From: Sporomusaceae bacterium
GTDB lineage: Bacteria > Bacillota > Negativicutes > Acidaminococcales > JAJUGR01
DNA length: 50,159 nt
Assembly (NCBI GenBank): GCA_029265905.1
Contig: JAJUGR010000001.1
Span: 176,118-226,276 of the forward strand
Direction: 5' to 3'
The notes beneath the pieces are model-generated. The model had not been told where the DNA came from and did not search any database. It saw only the letters and a program-made list of their open reading frames with translations. Below are positions 44,705-50,159 of the stretch, piece by piece; position 1 is the stretch's first letter; the number at the start of each line of letters is the position of its first letter. Position numbers and translations under genes: made by a program.

Positions 44705-45882
44705 TTTTACGCGTTACGGCCTCGGCCTTGGAAGCCGAACTGCGCCAGATCGGCGTGCATGAGGCCAGCATCAACATTTTCCGGCAGCGCAGCGTCATTG
44801 AGCCGCTGAAGCTGTTCGGCGTCAGAACGCCGGCCGCGAACATTTTGAAGCAGGAAATCTTAAGCGCCGGCGCCGATTGCGCCGTGCATTGCCATACGGT
44901 TGACTGCAAGGAAGAAAAAACCGACGTGCTGCTCTTGGGGACGCGCAAGCACTATTACGAACTGCTCCGCAAGCTGCGCCCGATGACCTTTTTGGGCCTG
45001 CCGGCGCTGGCGGCGGAACTGGCGGCGTTTTTAGGCCAGGCCGCGCCGGTGACGACGCTGGCGGACGGGCGGAAGCTGACCTACGAGCGGTTGAAAGTCA
45101 TGGGGATTATCAATGCGACGCCGGATTCGTTTTTTGCCAGTTCGCGGGCGCAGCTGGTGGAAGCCGGCTTGTCCCGGGCGGCGGCCATGCTCGAAGACGG
45201 CGCTGACCTGTTGGACGTGGGCGGTGAATCGACCCGCCCCGGTTCCGAGGCCGTTCCGGAAGCGGAGGAGTGCGGGCGGGTCGTGCCTTTGATCGAAGCG
45301 ATCAAACAGCGCTTTCCGCAGGCGATCGTTTCAATTGATACCTATCGGGCCGGCACGGCGCAGGCGGCGCTGGCGGCCGGCGCCGACATCATCAACGACA
45401 TCAGCGCCTTGGAAGCGGACGAACGCATGGCGGCCGTCGCGGCAGCCGCGCAGGCGCCGGTGATTTTGATGCATATGCAGGGCGCGCCGAAAACGATGCA
45501 GGACAATCCGACCTACCGGGACGTGACGACGGACGTGACCGCCTATCTGCAAGGGCGGATCGACTACGCCCGGGCGCAAGGGCTGCGTGACGACCAACTG
45601 CTGGTTGACCCGGGCATCGGGTTTGGCAAAACAGCGGCGCACAACCTGACGCTGATGAAGCGGCTGCAGGAATTCACCAGCTTTGGCCTGCCGGTCCTGC
45701 TGGCGGCGTCGCGCAAGGGCACGATCGGCCAGGTGCTGGGCGGACTGCCGCCGGAAGAACGGCTGGAAGGCACGCTGGCGACGACGGCGCAGGCTGTGGT
45801 GTCTGGGGCCCATATGGTTCGCGTCCACGACGTGAAAGAGCATGTGCGGCTAGTCCGCATGCTGGAGGCGATCCGCGCATGA
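44701..45882 (+). CDS. folP: Dihydropteroate synthase with N-terminal extension
   Basis: A 393-residue enzyme joining hydroxymethyl-dihydropterin diphosphate and p-aminobenzoate; the sulfonamide target. The TIM-barrel core starts near residue 133 (VMGIINATPDSFF) with DLLDVGGESTRPGSEAVPEA, INDISALE, DPGIGFGKTAAHN and LLAASRKGTIG all intact. The first 125 residues are an extra domain (TDVLLLGTRKHYYELLRKLR) seen in long FolP proteins of anaerobic Firmicutes; its role is unknown. It starts with GTG 44701 and overlaps folK by four bases. Confidence 0.93.
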   Translation: MILRVTASALEAELRQIGVHEASINIFRQRSVIEPLKLFGVRTPAANILKQEILSAGADCAVHCHTVDCKEEKTDVLLLGTRKHYYELLRKLRPMTFLGLPALAAELAAFLGQAAPVTTLADGRKLTYERLKVMGIINATPDSFFASSRAQLVEAGLSRAAAMLEDGADLLDVGGESTRPGSEAVPEAEECGRVVPLIEAIKQRFPQAIVSIDTYRAGTAQAALAAGADIINDISALEADERMAAVAAAAQAPVILMHMQGAPKTMQDNPTYRDVTTDVTAYLQGRIDYARAQGLRDDQLLVDPGIGFGKTAAHNLTLMKRLQEFTSFGLPVLLAASRKGTIGQVLGGLPPEERLEGTLATTAQAVVSGAHMVRVHDVKEHVRLVRMLEAIRA

Positions 45883-46343
45883 CGATGGCCTACATCGGCT
45901 TGGGAAGCAATTTGGGCGACCGCCAAAAACAGCTGGAAACGGCGCTGGCGGCGATGCAAGAAGCAGGCCTCCGGGTGGAAAAAGTTTCGGCCTTTATCGA
46001 AACAGCCCCCTATGGCGTAACGGATCAGCCGGCCTTTTTAAACGGCGCGTGTGCCGTGCAAACGTCGCTGGCGCCGCGGGAGCTGCTTGATTTGCTGCTG
46101 GCGATCGAGGCGCAGATGGGGCGGGTGCGGAACAGGCACTGGGGTCCGCGGGTGATTGATCTTGACCTGCTGCTTTACGGCGACTTGCTGCTGGCGGAGC
46201 CAGGCCTCGTCGTGCCGCATCCGGATATGCACAACCGGCTTTTCGTTCTGCAGCCGTTGGCGGAGATCGCGCCCGATTTGGTCCATCCGCGTTTGCATGC
46301 GACGATTAAGGAATTGCTGGAAAAACTAACAGCTGTCGGATGA
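45879..46343 (+). CDS. folK: Hydroxymethyl-dihydropterin pyrophosphokinase
   Basis: A 154-residue HPPK that activates 6-hydroxymethyl-7,8-dihydropterin with ATP for FolP. MAYIGLGSNLGDR at the N-terminus, and the signature RNRHWGPRVIDLDLLLYGD (about residues 86-104) holds the ATP and Mg ligands. HPDMHNRLFVLQPLAEIAPD follows. Last gene of the operon, before terminator 46390-46429. Confidence 0.95.
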   Translation: MTMAYIGLGSNLGDRQKQLETALAAMQEAGLRVEKVSAFIETAPYGVTDQPAFLNGACAVQTSLAPRELLDLLLAIEAQMGRVRNRHWGPRVIDLDLLLYGDLLLAEPGLVVPHPDMHNRLFVLQPLAEIAPDLVHPRLHATIKELLEKLTAVG

Positions 46344-46389
46344 CGTGTTCATGCATGGCTGGACAAAGGCCTGCCTAATATGCATACGC

Positions 46390-46429
46390 AAGAGGGCATG
46401 AGGTGATAACTGCCTCGTGCTCTTTTTTT
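46390..46429 (+). terminator. Terminator after the folate operon
   Basis: AAGAGGGCATGAGG pairs with CCTCGTGCTCTT (a two-base bulge and one wobble), followed by seven T. The stretch 46430-46580 holds no site I can support other than the SD of the next gene. Confidence 0.75.
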
Positions 46430-46580
46430 GTTTGCTGAGGCAGTGAGAAGCCTAAATCCCTTTGGCTAGTCCGCCTGTGGTGGAAAAATTCAAGTTTGTC
46501 TAATACAAAGAGAGGTTTTTTCCTCCTGCTTAGCGAATAAACCAGCATAGCGCAAAAGGCGACAAGGAGGGTATTTTCAT

Positions 46581-47822
46581 ATGTCAGTCAAACAAACAAC
46601 GGCCAAAGAATTGATCGAAGGCTATTTCCCGGCTTTTATCCGAGACCTGGAAGAGATAACCAACATTGATTCCGGCAACGGCGATCCCGTCGGCACCGAA
46701 GCGGTGGCGCAAGTAGTAGCGGCCAAGCTGGCGGCGCTCGGCGGCGAGGCAGAGTTCAGGCGCAATGACCGGGCGACCCACACGATCGTACGCTTTAAAG
46801 GCAAGGGCGGCATTCGGATACTGATGATCGCCCATGTCGACACGGTGTTTAGCCGCGGCGAGGCGGCCAAACGGCCCTTCCGCATCGATGAGAAGAATTT
46901 CGCCTACGGCCCGGGCGTCGGTGACGACAAGGCGACGGTCATCCAAACCATTTATGCGATGAAGGCGCTCAAGGAACTGGGCTTTGACGAATACGGCGAA
47001 ATTATCCTTTATTTCAACGGCGAGGAAGAAGGTGGCTCGCCTACGGCCGAGGGGATAGTCGCCGAACTTTCCCCGCAGGTTGACGTAGCGATCGTCATGG
47101 ACACGGCCAGACCGGATTGGGGGATTGTCACGCAGCGCAAAGGCAGCGCCAACTACGAAATCAAGGTTGAAGGCATGGAAGGCCATCACGGCAACGCCTC
47201 GCAGTCGGCAGCCAGCGCGGTCATGGCGCTGGGGCGCATCATCAACGCCTTGTACGAAATGGCCAGCCCGCTGCCGGCCAATCCGGCCGACTACACGCAC
47301 GCCCGCTTGAAGGAGCAGGGAATACAGGACCATGGCCAATTCATTCCGGAAAACACGATTAATGTCGGCATCATCGGCACCGAAAACCGTCGGATTAATG
47401 TCATCCCCAAAGATGCGTTTGCTTCCGTCAACGTTCGTTGCTTCAAGGTTTCCGAACAAGAGCGCCTTGACGCGGCAATTAAAGCGCTGGCCGATAAAAC
47501 CTTCGTGCCTGGCACAAAGGTGACGATCACGGGCGGCATTAAAACCGGGCCGATGGAAAAGACGGAACAGGTGCAGCGCCTGGTCGACCTCTACAAGTCG
47601 ATTGTCAAGGAAAACTACCAGGCGGAGGTTGTGGAATGGGTGGCCGGCGGTTTGACGGACGGCAACCGTTCGGCGAAATATGTGCCCACAATTGATGCGC
47701 TGGGCGTGGAAAACTATGACGAGCATACCGATCATGAGTCGGTCGACTTGAATACGGCAGTGCCGCGCACGCTGGCGCTGACCCTGTTTATTCAGGAAAC
47801 GGCGCGCCGCTGGCCGCTGTAA
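46581..47822 (+). CDS. M20-family metallopeptidase (carboxypeptidase G2-like)
   Basis: A 413-residue zinc peptidase. Metal and catalytic residues: HVDTVF (about residue 92), GPGVGDDKAT (about 120), NGEEEGGS (about 152) and the MDTARPDWG segment (about 178), with a dimerisation domain at about 200-320. The order HVDTV / YGPGVGDDK / EEEGGS resembles glutamate carboxypeptidases of the CPG2 type, which can remove glutamate from folates, but other dipeptidases share it. SD AAGGAGGG before ATG 46581. The gene is separate from the folate operon. Confidence 0.85.
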   Translation: MSVKQTTAKELIEGYFPAFIRDLEEITNIDSGNGDPVGTEAVAQVVAAKLAALGGEAEFRRNDRATHTIVRFKGKGGIRILMIAHVDTVFSRGEAAKRPFRIDEKNFAYGPGVGDDKATVIQTIYAMKALKELGFDEYGEIILYFNGEEEGGSPTAEGIVAELSPQVDVAIVMDTARPDWGIVTQRKGSANYEIKVEGMEGHHGNASQSAASAVMALGRIINALYEMASPLPANPADYTHARLKEQGIQDHGQFIPENTINVGIIGTENRRINVIPKDAFASVNVRCFKVSEQERLDAAIKALADKTFVPGTKVTITGGIKTGPMEKTEQVQRLVDLYKSIVKENYQAEVVEWVAGGLTDGNRSAKYVPTIDALGVENYDEHTDHESVDLNTAVPRTLALTLFIQETARRWPL

Positions 47823-47863
47823 AAGGAAAAGACAGCCCGCCGCCTTTTTGGCAACGGGCTGTC
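47821..47863 (-). terminator. Terminator of the HD-domain gene
   Basis: GACAGCCCG (47831-47839) and CGGGCTGTC (47855-47863) form a perfect 9-bp stem. On the minus strand it is followed by TTTTCCTTTT (47830-47821). The plus strand has no T run, so it mainly serves the minus-strand gene. Confidence 0.8.
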
Positions 47864-47870
47864 TTGGTCT

Positions 47871-48668
47871 TCAAGCGGTTTTAAGCGCCTTGTCCACGTG
47901 CTGCTGCAGCAGGCGAAGGGCTTTTTCGATCCTGGCTGTGTTCGGCAAATAGGGGCGGTATTGCTCCAGGTAGGCGTGCTCGTGGAAACGGCGCAAGGCG
48001 ACGGAGTTGTGAAAAGCAAAGACCCACGACAGGCGGATCAAGTGCAGGTCGACGCGACTGTGGACATCGCGGGCGTCGCCCATCTGTCCGGCCGCGATTG
48101 TTTGCAGCAGCCCGGGCGAACAGTCCTCTCCGTCGGGCAGATCCAGGTCGACCGTCAGGATGCGCGAACGGTCGTGCGTGGCGTACTCCGCCAGCAGCGT
48201 GCGAAAAATGTCGAGCTTGTCGGCGTCGCGCACCAGACCGGCGAATTGGAACAGCCGTGCCGGCAAGGCCGCCGGCAGGTCCTTTTGGTTATGCCAGACG
48301 ACGGCGGTGCGGACCAACTGCTGGTCAGACGGCACCAGCCGGTCGAGCAGCCGCTGTTCGCGGAGAACGGCCAGCGAGGCCGCGGCATGATTGCAGGATA
48401 GGCGGTCGTTGAACGTATGGTACTGGCTGAACTGGGGAAAGCGACCGACGTCGTGCAGCAAGCCGATAATGCCGGACAAGTGCTGGTCTGCGGCTGGAAG
48501 CCGGCTGTGTCCGGCGAGCCAGAGGCTTTCTTTTACGACGTTGAGCGTATGGGTCAGTTTCAGTTCAAAACCTGGGCGGTCTTGCTCGTTTGCTTGCTCG
48601 ATATAGCGGTTCGCATAGCGGATGAACCAATCGTGATAGTCTTGAAACAGCGATGCGCTTGCGGACAT
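47871..48668 (-). CDS. HD-domain phosphohydrolase
   Basis: A 265-residue soluble protein. HD-superfamily metal residues fit His in KLTHTLNV (about residue 40), His-Asp in GLLHDVGRFPQF (about 72) and Asp in VRDADKLDIF (about 150). Such proteins hydrolyse nucleotides or phospho-compounds, but the substrate is not evident. It is not an HD-GYP protein. SD GAAGGAGGAAG precedes ATG 48668. Convergent with the M20 gene and divergent from the cyclophilin gene. Confidence 0.87.
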   Translation of the reverse strand: MSASASLFQDYHDWFIRYANRYIEQANEQDRPGFELKLTHTLNVVKESLWLAGHSRLPAADQHLSGIIGLLHDVGRFPQFSQYHTFNDRLSCNHAAASLAVLREQRLLDRLVPSDQQLVRTAVVWHNQKDLPAALPARLFQFAGLVRDADKLDIFRTLLAEYATHDRSRILTVDLDLPDGEDCSPGLLQTIAAGQMGDARDVHSRVDLHLIRLSWVFAFHNSVALRRFHEHAYLEQYRPYLPNTARIEKALRLLQQHVDKALKTA

Positions 48669-48747
48669 GGGCGCTTCCTCCTTCCGGGGTCAGGCTCCAC
48701 ATAACTGCATAACTCAGGCGCCGAGTGACTCGCTGCTTGCAACAGGC

Positions 48748-48776
48748 TTGCTCTCGGGCCAATAGTCGTATATGAT
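48748..48776 (+). promoter_or_regulatory. Promoter of the cyclophilin gene
   Basis: TTGCTC (48748-48753), 17 bases, TATGAT (48771-48776). The transcript would start near 48783, at a strong hairpin (48783-48807). Confidence 0.7.
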
Positions 48777-48852
48777 AAAACAGATGGTGGGAGCACTCCT
48801 CACCATCATACCGAACGGAGCGGCAAAAATAAAGAAGCGGGAGGAAAAAATC

Positions 48853-49344
48853 ATGACGCAACCAGCGCAACCGGCAACGACGAACCCTACAGTATCGTTT
48901 AAAACCACACTGGGGGATTTCACGGCAGAAATGTTTATGGATAAAGCGCCGATTACAGCGGGCAATTTTATTAAACTGGCCAAAGAGGGCTTTTATGACG
49001 GAATTATCTTTCACCGGGTAATTGACGGGTTCATGATTCAAGGCGGCGATCCCACCGGAACAGGCGCCGGCGGTCCTGGCTACACGATTGCGGATGAATT
49101 TCATCCGGACTTAAAGCATACGGGGCCTGGCATTTTCTCGATGGCCAATGCCGGCCGCAACACTGGCGGCTCGCAATTTTTCATCACCCTGGCAGAAACG
49201 CCTTGGCTCGACTGGAAGCACGCCATTTTCGGACGGATTCTCACTGGCATGGACGTTGTGGAAAAAATCGGCAAAACGCCCGTTGACCGCCGCGATCGGC
49301 CGGTTGAACCGGTCATTATGCTGTCGGTCACGGTGAGCGAGTAG
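48853..49344 (+). CDS. Peptidyl-prolyl cis-trans isomerase, cyclophilin type
   Basis: A 163-residue cytosolic cyclophilin; no signal peptide. Active-site motifs: [19 protein letters not shown] (catalytic Arg of FHR), [17 protein letters not shown] and the [12 protein letters not shown] segment with Trp and His. It speeds proline isomerisation in folding. ATG 48853 has GGGAGG upstream; an in-frame start at 48772 is upstream of the predicted transcript start and is rejected. The GIY-YIG gene follows after eight bases. Confidence 0.94.
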   Translation: MTQPAQPATTNPTVSFKTTLGDFTAEMFMDKAPITAGNFIKLAKEGFYDGIIFHRVIDGFMIQGGDPTGTGAGGPGYTIADEFHPDLKHTGPGIFSMANAGRNTGGSQFFITLAETPWLDWKHAIFGRILTGMDVVEKIGKTPVDRRDRPVEPVIMLSVTVSE

Positions 49345-49352
49345 GGCGCATA

Positions 49353-49607
49353 ATGGCGTACGTTTATCTGTTGCTCTGCGGAGACGGCAGTTATTATGCC
49401 GGATGGACAAACGATCTGGATAAGCGGGTAAAACAGCATGCTGACGGCAAGGGCAGCCGCTATACGCGCGCGCATTTGCCGGTGCGCCTGGCTTATGTAG
49501 AACGGGCGGACGACAAGCGGGCGGCGATGCAGCGTGAGTGGGCCATGAAGCAGTGCAATCACATGGAAAAGCATCAATTGGCAGAAAAATGGGATGGTAA
49601 ATATTAG
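49353..49607 (+). CDS. GIY-YIG nuclease-domain protein (YhbQ/YazA, UPF0213 type)
   Basis: An 84-residue single-domain protein. The GIY-YIG pair appears as VYLLLCGDGSYYAGWT, followed by the catalytic Arg in LDKRVKQH and Glu in MQREWAMK. These small proteins are widespread, with a suggested DNA-end or repair role that is not firmly known. It lies in the cyclophilin unit and ends 6 bases before the cold-shock promoter. Confidence 0.9.
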   Translation: MAYVYLLLCGDGSYYAGWTNDLDKRVKQHADGKGSRYTRAHLPVRLAYVERADDKRAAMQREWAMKQCNHMEKHQLAEKWDGKY

Positions 49608-49613
49608 GTATAT

Positions 49614-49642
49614 TTGCTATCCCTAGGGATGTATGCTATAAT
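49614..49642 (+). promoter_or_regulatory. Strong promoter of the cold-shock gene, with a palindrome in its spacer
   Basis: TTGCTA (49614-49619), 17 bases, perfect TATAAT (49637-49642) with a TGC extended -10. A perfect 12-bp palindrome ATCCCTAGGGAT (49619-49630) lies in the spacer and may be an operator. Confidence 0.88.
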
Positions 49643-49649
49643 AAACAAA

Positions 49650-49765
49650 GCGAAAAAGGGGTCTGTACTACACCGTATCACTTTGGCGGCCTCTGTAGTC
49701 CTGGTCGCAGCACGGGTTATCACCCCCCGTTTTTGTAGTATTTTCATTTAAGGAGGCCGTTGTTT
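49650..49765 (+). ncRNA. Structured 5' leader of the cold-shock gene with an internal terminator-like hairpin
   Basis: ACTACA (49667-49672) can pair with either TGTAGT copy (49694-49699 or 49734-49739). ACGGG (49712-49716) and CCCGT (49726-49730) with a T run form a terminator-like hairpin, while AAAAAGGGG (49653-49661) could pair with the C-run and T-run of the same hairpin. These pairings exclude each other. It matches no RNA family I recognise; cold-shock leaders are known thermosensors or antitermination targets in other bacteria. Confidence 0.5.
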
Positions 49766-49963
49766 ATGATCGGCAAAGTAAAATGGTTTAACGCAGAAAA
49801 AGGTTATGGGTTCTTGGAACAAGATGGCGGCGGCGATGTCTTCGTTCACTATTCCGCTATTCAAACCGAAGGCTTCAAGACGCTTGAAGAAGGCCAAGAA
49901 GTTGAATTTGACGTAGTTCAAGGCGCAAGAGGACCGCAAGCGTCCAATGTGACCAAGCGCTAA
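49766..49963 (+). CDS. Cold-shock protein (CspA family)
   Basis: A 65-residue single OB-fold RNA/DNA chaperone. RNP1 is KGYGFLEQ and RNP2 is DVFVHYSAI, both as in the family, although Leu replaces the more common Ile/Phe in GFIE. It melts RNA structure in the cold or in growth. ATG 49766 has AAGGAGG nine bases upstream; a TTG at 49760 is too close to it. A strong promoter and structured leader precede it, and a strong terminator follows. Confidence 0.95.
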   Translation: MIGKVKWFNAEKGYGFLEQDGGGDVFVHYSAIQTEGFKTLEEGQEVEFDVVQGARGPQASNVTKR

Positions 49964-49978
49964 TCAAGTTATAACAGC

Positions 49979-50017
49979 AAAAAAAGCATTTCCGCGAACG
50001 CGGAAATGCTTTTTTTT
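49979..50017. terminator. Terminator after the cold-shock gene
   Basis: AAAAAAAGCATTTCCGCG and CGCGGAAATGCTTTTTTT form a perfect 18-bp inverted repeat with an AA loop. It is the likely landing context of the intron that begins a few bases on. Confidence 0.95.
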
Positions 50018-50019
50018 GC

Positions 50020-50159
50020 TGGTTTGCCCGGCATGGGCAGTAACTTGGCGGTGAAAGTCCGCTATGGGCTTGGTAGTGGGAACCATTAGCTGAACAGCAA
50101 GGGTGTCCATCGTGAGGTGGAATCTGAAGGAAGCTGAAGGCAAAGTCCTGCACCGACGA
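50020..50159 (+). mobile_element. Group II intron, 5' part (domain I; continues past the right edge)
   Basis: From about 50040 the sequence has the features of bacterial group II intron domain I: CGGTGAAAGTCCGCTATGGG, GGGAACCATTAGCTGA, AAGGGTGTCCATCGTGAGG, GGAATCTGAAGGAAGC and GGCAAAGTCCTG up to CGACGA. The exact 5' splice site is not certain; GTTTG at 50022, right after the csp terminator, is one candidate. Insertion directly behind an intrinsic terminator is the habit of class C introns, but the class cannot be set without the rest. The reverse transcriptase/maturase gene and domains V-VI would lie outside the window. Confidence 0.72.

Noticed and set aside
47831-47863. Terminator for the plus-strand M20 gene
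   Set aside because: The hairpin has no T run on the plus strand (TTGGTCTTC follows), so it was assigned to the minus-strand HD gene; partial effect on the plus strand remains possible.

Overview
The window looks like a chromosome segment of an anaerobic, diderm Firmicute, most likely of the Negativicutes (Sporomusa/Selenomonas-like); this placement is inference. The Firmicute signs are strong Shine-Dalgarno (SD) sequences, many intrinsic terminators, frequent TTG/GTG starts, a T-box leader and a preQ1-I riboswitch. The anaerobic signs are an oxygen-labile class I fumarase and a large set of Hdr/Flx iron-sulfur proteins. The tripartite-type ABC exporter with a membrane fusion protein fits a diderm envelope. 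The window is GC-rich and almost fully coding, with no tRNA, rRNA or CRISPR array seen.

Layout. 1-8.1 kb: edge of a secreted-protein gene (-), ilvE, a nitroreductase, an MFS exporter, a CBS-pair protein, and an ABC ATPase / FtsX-type permease / membrane fusion operon. 8.3-11.1 kb: a chemoreceptor and an aldo/keto reductase. 11.2-22.7 kb: a LysR regulator divergent from an apparent 10.4-kb operon: fumarase alpha/beta, hdrB-hdrC-hdrA, mvhD/flxD-flxB-flxC-flxA, and a soluble fumarate-reductase-like iron-sulfur/flavoprotein pair. 22.9-29.2 kb: a DUF1036 protein, LemA and TPM proteins, a YitT protein, an amidohydrolase and phosphoglucomutase. 29.25-35.25 kb: c-di-GMP genes (a broken HD-GYP gene, a GGDEF-EAL protein, a GAF-GGDEF protein) around an ABC-F ATPase. 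35.4-36.5 kb: preQ1 riboswitch, queT, queF. 36.6-43.5 kb: a Trp T-box leader with a duplicated antiterminator/terminator half, then trpD-F-C-B-A-E-G. 43.5-46.3 kb: a pterin/folate operon (PTPS/QueD-like, folE2, folP, folK) without folB. 46.6-49.96 kb: an M20 peptidase, an HD protein (-), cyclophilin, a GIY-YIG protein and a cold-shock protein with a structured leader. The right edge enters the 5' part of a group II intron just past the cold-shock terminator.

How the genes work together. The central operon is the most interesting system. Fumarase interconverts malate and fumarate. The flavoprotein keeps the fumarate/succinate catalytic residues but has no membrane anchor and no [3Fe-4S]-type third cluster motif. 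It is co-transcribed with a full HdrABC-FlxABCD module, which in other anaerobes couples NADH, ferredoxin and a disulfide/thiol pair by flavin-based electron bifurcation. The inference is a cytoplasmic, NADH-linked, ferredoxin-coupled fumarate reductase, possibly under an FNR/CRP-type protein and the divergent LysR. The trp, queuosine and folate units form a second theme: each is controlled by its own RNA element or promoter, and the PTPS protein may serve folate synthesis in place of FolB.
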